The position numbers and the translations under genes were made by a program. A stretch of DNA of 64,000 bases from Amorphoplanes friuliensis DSM 7358 (GTDB lineage Bacteria; Actinomycetota; Actinomycetes; Mycobacteriales; Micromonosporaceae). Of this stretch, positions 25,893 to 34,082 are shown piece after piece (positions within the stretch are counted from its first letter, which is position 1; each line of letters starts with the position of its first letter). The notes under the pieces were generated by a model. The model ran no database searches. It had not been told where the DNA came from and was given only the letters and a program-made list of their open reading frames with translations. The stretch is from positions 2,394,001 through 2,458,000 of the forward strand of contig NC_022657.1 of the NCBI RefSeq assembly GCF_000494755.1. Direction: 5' to 3'.

Positions 25893-26864
25893 ATGGTCGA
25901 GCCAGACGTGGACGGCACCGCCACTACTGCGGTCGTCGACTCGCTGGTGCGCGACCAGGCCCCGCATGTCGTGATGAACAACTCCGACGGGGTGCTGGTG
26001 CGGGTGCGCACCCTGCTGCCGGAGTTCACCGGTGCCCTGCAGCGTGTCGCCGAGCAGGTCCTCACCGATCCGGCCGCCGCCTCCCGCGCCACCATCGTCG
26101 AGCTGGCCGAGCGCAGCGGCACCTCACCGGCCACGGTGACCCGCTTCTGCCGGGCCCTGGGCTTCGACGGGTACGCGGATCTGCGTCTCGGCATCGCCGC
26201 GGAGACCGGCCGGGCCCGCGCCTCGGGCTGGACGGTCGACATCGGCCGCGAGATCCAGCCCAGCGACCCGCTCGAGAGGGTCCTCGGCCAGATCATGGCC
26301 GCCGACACCCGGGCCATGCACGACACGGCCTCGCTGCTCGACCTGGCCGAGGTGGAGCGGGCCGCGGTGGCCATCGCCTCCGCGCCGCGGGTCAACATCT
26401 TCGGTGCCAGCGGCAGCGCCCTGGTCGGCGAGGAGATGCAGTTCAGCCTGCACCGCATCGGCGTGGCCGCCTGGGCCTGGACCGACGTGCACAACGGGCT
26501 GGCCAGCGCCGCGCTCTCCCGCGCCGGCGACGTCGCGCTCGGCATCTCGCACAGCGGCGAGACCGGCGAGACGATCGAGCTGCTCGCCGAGGCCAGCAGC
26601 CGCGGCGCGACCACCATCGCGCTCACCAGCTTCCCGCGCTCACCCCTGGCGGAGCTCGCGGACATCGTCCTCGTGACCGCCACCCAGGCCACGACCTTCC
26701 GGCCGGACGCGCTCTCCGCGCGCCACCCGCAGCTGGTCGTCCTCGATCTGCTCTACGTCGCCGTCGCCCAGCGGACCCACGAACGTTCGCACGCGGCCTT
26801 TCAACGCACCGCCCAAGCCGTCCACGGTCACAAAGCCGTCAAGGACGGGAGCCCCACCCCATGA
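25893..26864 (+). CDS. MurR/RpiR-family transcriptional regulator
   Basis: A 323-residue regulator with an N-terminal HTH_6 domain (about 50-110; SGTSPATVTRFCRALGFDGY is the recognition region) and a C-terminal SIS domain (about 160-295; NIFGASGSALVG, GISHSGETGETIEL) that binds phosphosugars. It heads two amino-sugar ABC transporter sets, so GlcNAc-6-P, MurNAc-6-P or GlcN-6-P are plausible effectors. In Streptomyces dasABC is under the GntR-type DasR; an RpiR-type regulator here is different. Its stop overlaps an ATG (ATGA) that I do not take as the next start. Confidence 0.9.
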   Translation: MVEPDVDGTATTAVVDSLVRDQAPHVVMNNSDGVLVRVRTLLPEFTGALQRVAEQVLTDPAAASRATIVELAERSGTSPATVTRFCRALGFDGYADLRLGIAAETGRARASGWTVDIGREIQPSDPLERVLGQIMAADTRAMHDTASLLDLAEVERAAVAIASAPRVNIFGASGSALVGEEMQFSLHRIGVAAWAWTDVHNGLASAALSRAGDVALGISHSGETGETIELLAEASSRGATTIALTSFPRSPLAELADIVLVTATQATTFRPDALSARHPQLVVLDLLYVAVAQRTHERSHAAFQRTAQAVHGHKAVKDGSPTP

Positions 26865-26914
26865 ACACGAGATCCCCTCTCACCCCATATTTCATTTCGT
26901 CCAGGAGGAAAAGC

Positions 26915-28222
26915 GTGAAGCGCAGAATCGCGGTTGCCGCGGCTCTCGCAGCGACGCTGGTCGGAGCCGCCGCATGTGGCTCGAGCAGCGACAGCAGCGA
27001 AACCCCCAACGCCAACGCATCGGTCAACGGCGCAGGCAAGACCATCAAGGTCTGGCTGATGGTCGACGCCCAGTCCGGCTGGCCCGAGGTCGTCAAGCAG
27101 GCCAACGACCGGTTCACCCAGGCCACCGGCGCCCAGGTCCAGGTCGACTACCAGCAGTGGACCGACCACCTGGCCAAGCTCGACACCACCCTGGCCGGCA
27201 ACGACGTCCCCGACGTGGTCGAGCTGGGTAACACCGAGATGCCGAAGTACGTCTTCAACCAGGCGTTCGCACCGCTCGACAAGGGCCAGTTCGAGAACTC
27301 CGGCCAGTGGCTGACCGGTCTCTCGGCGCCGTGCGAGCTCGACGGCAAGACCTACTGCGTGCCGTACTACGCCGGTGCCCGGGTCCTGCTCTACCGCACG
27401 GACCTCTTCAAGGACGCCGGTCTGAGCGCGCCGAAGACCTACGAGGACGTCGTGGCCGCGGCCAAGGCCCTCAAGGCCAAGAACGGCAACGACAAGCAGT
27501 TCTCCGCGTTCCTGATGCCGGGCAAGTACTGGTACGCCGCGATGGCGTGGGTGCACGGCAGCGGCGGCGAGATCGCCAAGAAGGACGGCGACAAGTGGGT
27601 CGGTTCGCTCTCCGAGCCGGCCGCGCAGGAGGGCCTGACCAAGTGGGCCGACCTGGCCAAGACCTACTCCAGCGGTGACCCCACCAAGGACGAGGCCGAC
27701 CAGGACCCGGTGTTCGCCCAGGGCAAGACCGGCATGATCTACGCCAACGGCTGGGAGCTCGGCGCTGTGCAGGAGCAGCTCAAGGACCCCAACGACCCCG
27801 CCTCGGCGAAGGTCAAGACCAAGGTCAACGGCAAGGTCGCCTCGGCGCCGATGCCGGGCGTGCCGTCCTTCCTCGGTGGCTCGAACGTCGCCGTCACGGC
27901 GAAGAGCCCGAACGCCGATCTGGCCGCCAAGTGGGCGCAGATCTTCACCGACGCCAAGTCCCAGGAGGGCCTGATCGCCAAGGGTGTTCTGCCCAACGCG
28001 ACGTCCCTGCTCGACAAGGCGGCGGCGGTCAAGGGCAACGAGGCGACCGCGCAGGCCGCCAAGGAGACCTGGTTCGTCCCGATGGCGCCGAAGTGGTCGG
28101 ACGTCGAGTCGGCGAACGTGCTGCAGAACATGCTGGTGAGCATTGCCACCGGTAAGTCCTCGGTGGCCGACGCCACCAAGGAAGCCGACGCGAAGATCAA
28201 CGAGATCCTCAACGCCAGCTGA
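26915..28222 (+). CDS. dasA: DasA-like sugar-binding lipoprotein
   Basis: A 435-residue ABC-importer solute-binding lipoprotein. The signal peptide ends at Cys21 (LVGAAAC). The mature protein shows ELGNTEMPKY, VPYYAGARVL, GKYWYAAMAW and WFVPMAPKW, which I recognise from DasA, the binding protein for N,N'-diacetylchitobiose in Streptomyces; ligand identity is inference. GTG at 26915 is chosen because AGGAGG lies 8 nt upstream, whereas the ATG at 26861 would spoil the signal peptide. A hairpin separates it from its permease genes. Confidence 0.8.
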   Translation: MKRRIAVAAALAATLVGAAACGSSSDSSETPNANASVNGAGKTIKVWLMVDAQSGWPEVVKQANDRFTQATGAQVQVDYQQWTDHLAKLDTTLAGNDVPDVVELGNTEMPKYVFNQAFAPLDKGQFENSGQWLTGLSAPCELDGKTYCVPYYAGARVLLYRTDLFKDAGLSAPKTYEDVVAAAKALKAKNGNDKQFSAFLMPGKYWYAAMAWVHGSGGEIAKKDGDKWVGSLSEPAAQEGLTKWADLAKTYSSGDPTKDEADQDPVFAQGKTGMIYANGWELGAVQEQLKDPNDPASAKVKTKVNGKVASAPMPGVPSFLGGSNVAVTAKSPNADLAAKWAQIFTDAKSQEGLIAKGVLPNATSLLDKAAAVKGNEATAQAAKETWFVPMAPKWSDVESANVLQNMLVSIATGKSSVADATKEADAKINEILNAS

Positions 28223-28228
28223 CGGACG

Positions 28229-28258
28229 CGTGCCGCCCGCCGCGAGGCGGGCGGCACG
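28229..28258 (+). other. Intra-operon hairpin after the binding-protein gene
   Basis: A perfect 13-bp GC-rich stem (CGTGCCGCCCGCC and its complement) with GCGA loop, 6 bp after the stop and without a T-tract. This fits mRNA stabilisation or partial termination that gives more binding protein than permease. Confidence 0.75.
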
Positions 28259-28299
28259 ACCCGGCACCTCACTCCCCCCGCAAGAGAGGTAAGGGACCG

Positions 28300-29283
28300 A
28301 TGTCCGTCGTCGACTCCCCGTCCGCACCGCCGGCGCAGCAGCCGACGGCGCCGGATCAGGCGGATGGCACCCGGCTCAAGCGTCGTTCGGCCACCAGCGG
28401 CGGCCTCGCGCCCCTGGTGCTCACACTGCCCGCACTGTTGCTGCTCGCCGGACTGCTGGGGTACCCGCTGGTCCGGATGGTCGTCCTGTCCTTCCAGAGC
28501 ATGGGCCTGCGCCAGCTGTTCGGGAATCTGCCGCCGGACAACGTCGGTTTTGCCAACTACGTCAAGATCTTCACGAACCAGACGTTCTACGAGGTCGTCG
28601 CCCGCACGGTGACCTTCACCGTCGTGTCGGTGCTGCTCACGGTCGTGCTCGGGCTGGGTGTGGCGCTGTTGATGCGCCGGGTCGCGCCGAGCATCCGGAT
28701 CGTCATGATCATTGCGATGATGTTCGTCTGGGCCATGCCGCAGCTGGTCGCCACGCAGACCTTCCGCTGGCTGGTCGACTCCGACTTCGGCGTCCTCAAC
28801 TACCTGATCGACCTGCTGCCCGGTGTCGATTTTGCCAACCACAGCTGGTTCGCCGACCCGATCCAGGGCTGGACCGTGATCACCTCGATCGTGGTCTGGG
28901 CCGGCATCCCCTTCATCGCGATCACCCTCAACGCCGGTCTGACCCAGGTGCCCAAGGAACTGCTCGAGGCGGCCACCGTCGACGGCGCCTCGACCTGGCA
29001 GGCCCTGCTCAAGGTGACGCTGCCGATCCTCAAGCCCCTGCTGGTCATCGTCACCACGCTGTCGGTCATCTGGAACTTCGGCCTCTTCACCCAGGTCTGG
29101 GGCGTGCGCAACGGCCGGCCCGAGGAGGACTACCAGGTGCTCGCGACCTGGTCGTACAGCACGGCGTTCCAGAACAACAACTACGGGATGGGCTCGGCCA
29201 TCGCCGTTGTCACGGTGCTCCTGCTGCTGGGCGTGACCGCCTTCTACATGCGGCAGATGTTCAGGATCGGAGACGTGGACTGA
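28300..29283 (+). CDS. dasB: ABC sugar permease (DasB-like, MalF type)
   Basis: A 327-residue inner-membrane permease with six helices after a ~40-residue cytoplasmic N-terminus. The EAA loop that contacts the ATPase is EAATVDGASTWQALLKVTLP. The first periplasmic loop region (SMGLRQLFGNLPPDNVGFANY) is of MalF/UgpA type. AGAGAGG precedes the ATG. Its stop overlaps the next start (ATGATGG context), so the two permeases are coupled. No ATPase gene is present; a shared MsiK-type ATPase is expected elsewhere. Confidence 0.85.
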   Translation: MSVVDSPSAPPAQQPTAPDQADGTRLKRRSATSGGLAPLVLTLPALLLLAGLLGYPLVRMVVLSFQSMGLRQLFGNLPPDNVGFANYVKIFTNQTFYEVVARTVTFTVVSVLLTVVLGLGVALLMRRVAPSIRIVMIIAMMFVWAMPQLVATQTFRWLVDSDFGVLNYLIDLLPGVDFANHSWFADPIQGWTVITSIVVWAGIPFIAITLNAGLTQVPKELLEAATVDGASTWQALLKVTLPILKPLLVIVTTLSVIWNFGLFTQVWGVRNGRPEEDYQVLATWSYSTAFQNNNYGMGSAIAVVTVLLLLGVTAFYMRQMFRIGDVD

Positions 29284-30182
29284 TGGTCGCCACCGCACCG
29301 CAGACCGCCGTACGCAAGCGGCGCCGCAAGCCGGTCGAGTCCGACGTGCCGACGGTCGGCCGCAGCGCGGCCGGCACGATCGCCGCCAACACTCTCGGCG
29401 TGTTGTTCGCCGTCGTGATGTTCTTCCCGGTCTACTGGGTGATCAACACGTCGTTCAAGCCGGCGAACGAGATCCTGACGTTCGAGCCGACGTTCTGGCC
29501 GCACACGTTCACGTTCGACAACTTCCGGTCGGCCTTCAACGCGCCGTTCTTCCAGCAGAACCTGATCAACGGTGTGCTCATCACCTGCGGCGCGGTCGCG
29601 GGTGCGCTGATCGTCGGCTTCCTGGCGGCACTCGCCATCGCCCGTTTCCGGTTCTACGGCCGCAGGGCGATCATCCTCGTCGTCCTGTCGGTCCAGATGG
29701 TGCCGTTCATCGCGATCCTGATCCCGCTGTACCTGATGCTCCAGGGCGCCAACCTCACCAACAAGCTCGGCGGCGTCACCCTGGTGTACATCGTGCTGAT
29801 CCTGCCGTACACGGTGTGGACCTTGCGTGGTTTCATTCAGGCCATCCCGCGGGAGCTGGACGAGGCTGCGCTGATCGACGGCGCCAGCCGTTTCCAGGTC
29901 TTCTGGAAGATCATCCTGCCGCTGACCGGCCCCGGCCTGGTCGCGACCTCGGTCTACGGCTTCATCCAGGCCTGGAACGAGTTCATCATCATCAACACTC
30001 TGAACGACCAGGCCCACCAGAATCTGATGGCCTGGCTCTTGCAGAACCAGACGAGCCGTGGCACCTTCTGGGGCCCGCTCATGGCAGGGTCGATCTTGAC
30101 CGCTCTCCCGGTGGTCATCTTCTTCCTGATCGTCCAGCGCAACATCGCAACCGGCCTGACGGCTGGCGCCGTCAAGGGCTGA
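29283..30182 (+). CDS. dasC: ABC sugar permease (DasC-like, MalG type)
   Basis: A 299-residue permease with six membrane helices, MalG-type, and EAA loop EAALIDGASRFQVFWKIILP. The N-terminal STxKP signature appears as NTSFKPANE. The ATG overlaps the previous stop by one base. It closes the first transporter set; 35 bp later a new Shine-Dalgarno starts the second set, with no terminator between, so the six genes may be one transcript. Confidence 0.85.
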   Translation: MVATAPQTAVRKRRRKPVESDVPTVGRSAAGTIAANTLGVLFAVVMFFPVYWVINTSFKPANEILTFEPTFWPHTFTFDNFRSAFNAPFFQQNLINGVLITCGAVAGALIVGFLAALAIARFRFYGRRAIILVVLSVQMVPFIAILIPLYLMLQGANLTNKLGGVTLVYIVLILPYTVWTLRGFIQAIPRELDEAALIDGASRFQVFWKIILPLTGPGLVATSVYGFIQAWNEFIIINTLNDQAHQNLMAWLLQNQTSRGTFWGPLMAGSILTALPVVIFFLIVQRNIATGLTAGAVKG

Positions 30183-30217
30183 CCCGGCACCGCATCAACA
30201 CCCTGAGGAGAAAGCGA

Positions 30218-31651
30218 ATGTCCGAGATTTTTAAGCCCGAGGTCGACCGCCGGACGCTGCTGCGCCGTGCGGCCGCTGTCGGCCTGCTCGCCACCCCTGC
30301 CGTCACGATGCTGAGCGCCTGTGTCGGCGGCGGCAGCGACGACAAGGCGGACGCGGACAAGCCGGCCGGTACGGTCTCCGCGACCAACCCGCTGGGCATC
30401 AAGGAGGACGAGCCGCTGGAGATCATCATCTTCAACGGTGGCCTCGGCACCAAGTACGCGACGGACGTCGACATCCCGTCGTACAACAAGTCGTTCCCGA
30501 ACTCCAAGGTCACGTTCAACCAGGCCGAGGAGATCGCGACGGTCGTGCAGCCGCGGTTCAGCGGTGGCACCCCGCCCGACATGATCAACAACTCCGGCTC
30601 GAAGCTGATGGACCAGGGCGCGCTCGTCCAGGCCGGCCAGGTCCAGGACCTGACCGAGCTGTTCGCGGCCCCGTCGCTGGACATCCCGGGCAAGACCGTC
30701 AAGGACACCCTGATCCCGGGCACCGTGGAGCAGGGCACGTTCAACGAGAAGCCGTACGTCCTGAACTACGCGTTCACGGTCTTCGGCCTCTGGTACTCCG
30801 GCAAGCTGTTCAAGGACAACGGCTGGACCGTGCCGGCGACCTGGGCGGACTTCACCGCGCTGCTCGAGAAGATGAAGGCCAAGGGCATCACGCCGTTCGG
30901 CTACGCGGGTGCGAACGCGCCGTACTACATGTACACCGCGATCCTCACCAGCGCCGCCAAGATCGGTGGCGCCGACATCCTCAAGAACATCGACAACCTC
31001 GAGGACGGTGCCTGGACGAACGACGCCGTCAAGCAGGCCGCCGCCGCGTGGGCCGAGGTCGGTGCGAAGTACTCGAACAAGGCGTTCCTCGGTCTCAAGC
31101 ACACCGAGGTCCAGCTGCAGCAGGACCAGTACAAGGTCGGCCTCTACCCGTGTGGTTCGTGGCTGGAGAACGAGCAGGCCAAGGACACCCCGGCCGGCTT
31201 CGACTACCAGATCATGCCGATCCCGAGCGTCACCGCCGCCGACAAGCTCCCCGTCACCGCGCTGTACGCCGCGGCCGGCGAGCAGTACTTCGTCGCCAGC
31301 AAGGGCAAGAACCCCAAGGGTGGCATGGAGTTCCTGCGCCACATGCTGAGCAAGGCCGGCGCCGTCGGCTTCACCCAGCTGACCAAGACGCTGACCGTCG
31401 TCGCCGGTGCCACCGACGGCATGGAGATCAGCGCCGGTCTGACCTCGGGCAACAAGGCGCTGGGCGCGGCGGGTGCCGACACCTTCAGCTTCCGCTTCGA
31501 CACCTGGTACAAGAAGCTGGACGACGAGCTGCGCGCCGCCACGAACGAGCTGTTCTACCAGGGCGGTACCGCTGACAAGTTCGTCACGCGGATGCAGAAG
31601 GCCGCCGACGCGATCAAGAAGGACTCCTCGATCGAGAAGTTCAAGCGCTGA
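30218..31651 (+). CDS. ngcE: N-acetylglucosamine/chitobiose-binding lipoprotein NgcE
   Basis: A 477-residue binding protein. NPLGIKEDEPLEIIIFNGGLG, DTLIPGTVEQGTF, YGSGKLF-like GLWYSGKLF, PCGSWLENE and the exact C-terminal DSSIEKFKR are the pattern of NgcE, the GlcNAc/diacetylchitobiose-binding protein of Streptomyces. The N-terminus has a twin-arginine-like DRRTLLRR followed by a hydrophobic stretch and lipobox LSAC (Cys35), suggesting Tat export and lipidation. AGGAG 7 nt before ATG. It directly follows the DasABC-like set. Confidence 0.88.
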   Translation: MSEIFKPEVDRRTLLRRAAAVGLLATPAVTMLSACVGGGSDDKADADKPAGTVSATNPLGIKEDEPLEIIIFNGGLGTKYATDVDIPSYNKSFPNSKVTFNQAEEIATVVQPRFSGGTPPDMINNSGSKLMDQGALVQAGQVQDLTELFAAPSLDIPGKTVKDTLIPGTVEQGTFNEKPYVLNYAFTVFGLWYSGKLFKDNGWTVPATWADFTALLEKMKAKGITPFGYAGANAPYYMYTAILTSAAKIGGADILKNIDNLEDGAWTNDAVKQAAAAWAEVGAKYSNKAFLGLKHTEVQLQQDQYKVGLYPCGSWLENEQAKDTPAGFDYQIMPIPSVTAADKLPVTALYAAAGEQYFVASKGKNPKGGMEFLRHMLSKAGAVGFTQLTKTLTVVAGATDGMEISAGLTSGNKALGAAGADTFSFRFDTWYKKLDDELRAATNELFYQGGTADKFVTRMQKAADAIKKDSSIEKFKR

Positions 31652-31705
31652 TCCTGCTCGACCCGCCGACGACGTAACCGCACCCACGAACGGAGCAAGA
31701 GAACC

Positions 31706-32617
31706 ATGAAGCACGGCAGGTACCCGTTCATCATTGGCTTCCTGATCGTGCCGCTGGCCATCTATGGCACGTTCGTGGTTGCGGCCTACCTCCAGGCGTT
31801 CCAGCTGTCGTTCACCAACTGGCGGGGCTTCTCGCCGGACGTGAACTACATCGGCTTCGACAACTTCGTGAAGCTGTTCTCGGATGACACGTTCTGGAAG
31901 GCGATCCGGCATCACATCGTGTTGCTGATCTTCCTGCCGCTGATCACGATCATCCTGGCGCTCTTCTTCGCGTTCCTGCTCAACGTGGGTGGCGGGTCGA
32001 AGGGCGGACGGACCCGGGGTGTCTGGGGGTCGAAGTTCTACCGTGTGGTGTTCTTCTTCCCCCAGCTCCTCGCCCTGGCTCTGGTGGCCGTCATCTTCGC
32101 CCGGGTCTACTCCCCGGACGACAGCGGTCTGATCAACGGCCTGCTCAACCAGATCGGCTCCGGCCCGATCCTGTTCCTGGCCGACAAGAACCTGGCGCTG
32201 TGGTCGATCCTGGCCGTGCTCGTCTGGCAGGCCGTCGGTTTCTACGTCGTGCTCTTCTCCGCCGGCATGGGGTCCATCCCGACGGAGATCTACGAGGCGG
32301 CGGCCCTGGACGGCGCGACCCGCGGGACGCTGTTCTTCAAGGTGACGCTGCCGCTGCTCTGGAACACCCTGCAGGTCGCCTGGGTCTACCTCGGCATCGC
32401 CGCCTTCGACGCGTTCGCCCTGGTCAACGTCATGTCGGTGGACCGCGGTGGCCCGGACGGCGCGACCACGGTGCTCGGCCTGGAGATCTTCCGCAACATG
32501 CAGGACTACGCGCAGTTCGGCTATGCCTCGGCCATGGGCGTCGTGCTGTTCTTCCTGACCATCACTTTCGCGGCGCTGACCCTGCGGGTCACCCGGCGCG
32601 ACGCGATCGAGCTGTGA
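31706..32617 (+). CDS. ngcF: ABC sugar permease NgcF
   Basis: A 303-residue MalF-type permease, six helices, with very short N-terminus (MKHGRYPFIIGFLIVPLAIYG). EAA loop: EAAALDGATRGTLFFKVTLP. Position directly after ngcE and before a MalG-type gene supports the NgcF call. GGAG in GGAGCAAGAGAACC is the ribosome binding site. Confidence 0.87.
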   Translation: MKHGRYPFIIGFLIVPLAIYGTFVVAAYLQAFQLSFTNWRGFSPDVNYIGFDNFVKLFSDDTFWKAIRHHIVLLIFLPLITIILALFFAFLLNVGGGSKGGRTRGVWGSKFYRVVFFFPQLLALALVAVIFARVYSPDDSGLINGLLNQIGSGPILFLADKNLALWSILAVLVWQAVGFYVVLFSAGMGSIPTEIYEAAALDGATRGTLFFKVTLPLLWNTLQVAWVYLGIAAFDAFALVNVMSVDRGGPDGATTVLGLEIFRNMQDYAQFGYASAMGVVLFFLTITFAALTLRVTRRDAIEL

Positions 32618-32636
32618 GCCGGACCGGGAGTCCACG

Positions 32637-33572
32637 ATGACAAACCTGATGCGTTCCGAGAGCCCGGCGACCCCGCCCGGCACCGTGAAGTACCCCGGCC
32701 GGCGCCACGCCGCGGCCGCGAGCCGCGAGAAGGGCGACGCCAAGCTGTTCAGCGGCTTCGCCCACGTCGCCCTCGCGGTCTGGGGCATCCTGGTGATCGC
32801 CCCGCTGATCTGGGTGATCCTGGCCTCGTTCAAGAGCAACACCGAGATCTTCACGGCCGCGCCGTTCAGCCTGCCGAGCAAGATCTCGTTCGAGACCTAC
32901 AAGACGGCGTGGACCGAGGCGCACATCGGGCGCTACTTCCTCAACAGCGTCTTCGTGGTCGGGCTCAGCACCGCCGGCACCATGATCTTCGGGTCGATGG
33001 CGGCCTACGTGCTGGCGCGGTACAAGTTCTTCGGCAACCGCGCGATCTACTACCTGTTCGTGTCGGGCCTGGCGTTCCCGGTGTTCATGGCCATCGTGCC
33101 GCTGTTCCTGATCCTGCAGAACCTCAACCTGCTGAACACCTACACCGGCCTGATCCTGGTCTACATCGCGTACTCGCTGCCGTTCACGGTCTTCTTCATG
33201 ACGGCGTTCTTCAAGACGCTGCCGAACCAGATCGCCGAGGCCGCGATCGTCGACGGCGCCTCCCACACGCGGCTGTTCTTCCAGGTCATGCTGCCGATGG
33301 CCCGGTCCGGCCTGGTCAGCATCACGATCTTCAACATCGTCGGCCAGTGGAACCAGTACCTGCTGCCGGTGGCGATCATGCAGGGCGCCGGTGCGGACCA
33401 GAAGTGGGTGCTCACCCAGGGCATCGCGAACATCTCGGTGTCCGCGGGTTACCAGGCCAACTGGGCCGCGCTCTTCGCGGCCCTCACCCTGTCGATCCTG
33501 CCGATGATCCTCGTGTACGCGTTCTTCCAGCGCCAGATCCAGTCGGGCCTCACCGCGGGCGCGACCAAGTAG
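32637..33572 (+). CDS. ngcG: ABC sugar permease NgcG
   Basis: A 311-residue MalG-type permease with a ~45-residue polar N-terminus, six membrane helices, the ASFKSNTE signature and EAA loop EAAIVDGASHTRLFFQVMLP. It is 19 bp after ngcF with GGGAG before ATG. It ends the amino-sugar island and is followed at once by a bidirectional terminator. As for the first set, the energising ATPase must come from elsewhere. Confidence 0.87.
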   Translation: MTNLMRSESPATPPGTVKYPGRRHAAAASREKGDAKLFSGFAHVALAVWGILVIAPLIWVILASFKSNTEIFTAAPFSLPSKISFETYKTAWTEAHIGRYFLNSVFVVGLSTAGTMIFGSMAAYVLARYKFFGNRAIYYLFVSGLAFPVFMAIVPLFLILQNLNLLNTYTGLILVYIAYSLPFTVFFMTAFFKTLPNQIAEAAIVDGASHTRLFFQVMLPMARSGLVSITIFNIVGQWNQYLLPVAIMQGAGADQKWVLTQGIANISVSAGYQANWAALFAALTLSILPMILVYAFFQRQIQSGLTAGATK

Positions 33573-33585
33573 TCCTCAGCACCGC

Positions 33586-33629
33586 AAACGGGCGGCGCCA
33601 CTCCACGGGGGAGGGGCGCCGCCCGTTTT
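33586..33629. terminator. Bidirectional terminator between ngcG and the SRPBCC gene
   Basis: A perfect 14-bp stem (AAACGGGCGGCGCC/GGCGCCGCCCGTTT) with a 15-nt loop that can itself pair (CTCC/GGAG), T-tract on the plus side and A-tract on the other. It touches the stop codon of the convergent gene. Confidence 0.88.
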
Positions 33630-34078
33630 CACGCCACGCGCCGGATGTAGGCCGCGCGTTGTTTCAGCAGCCGGCGCAGATAGGGCGCAAGCACCAGCCG
33701 GGTCACCAGCGCGCCGAATGCACCCAGCGGAGCACTGACGGTCATCCGGTCGGTCATTCGCGTGGCGCTCGTACCCAGATCCTCGAAGTGATGCTCGTGG
33801 TGCAGGGAGCGGAAGGGGCCCCGGGTCTGCTCGTCGACGAAGCGGTGCGGCGGCTCCCAGGCGGTGATCCGGCTGGTCATCCGCCAGGGCAGCCCGAAGT
33901 GTGTCGCCCGGAAGGTCGCCTCGTCACCGAGGGTGAGCCGGCGCCGGCCGGTGCTCGTGGTGGCGGTCTCGCGGCTGCCGCGCAGGGATCCGGCGTGCAC
34001 GTCGACGTCGAGTTCGAGGTCGAACACCCGGCGCGGGGCCGCGTCGACGACGGTCACCACCTCGATCACGGTCGGCAT
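33629..34078 (-). CDS. SRPBCC-family (START-like) protein
   Basis: A 149-residue protein of the SRPBCC/polyketide cyclase-like fold, with TxxxxAPRRVFDLELDVDVHAGS at the N-terminus and the FVDEQTRGPFRSLHHEHHFE segment typical of cell-division inhibitor-like SRPBCC members. It probably binds a hydrophobic ligand. Its start lies 4 bp after the MFS stop, so it is the last gene of the GH3-MFS operon. Confidence 0.8.
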   Translation of the reverse strand: MPTVIEVVTVVDAAPRRVFDLELDVDVHAGSLRGSRETATTSTGRRRLTLGDEATFRATHFGLPWRMTSRITAWEPPHRFVDEQTRGPFRSLHHEHHFEDLGTSATRMTDRMTVSAPLGAFGALVTRLVLAPYLRRLLKQRAAYIRRVA

Positions 34079-34082
34079 CCGG

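Noticed and set aside
26861..26914. ATG at 26861 as start of the DasA-like protein
   Set aside because: It would place 18 residues before the lipoprotein signal peptide; AGGAGG sits just before the GTG at 26915.
29954..32881. 975-codon open frame on the minus strand
   Set aside because: It is exactly antisense to the dasC-like and ngcEF genes, which have clear family motifs; its translation is Arg/Asp/Gly-rich as expected for a GC-skewed shadow frame.
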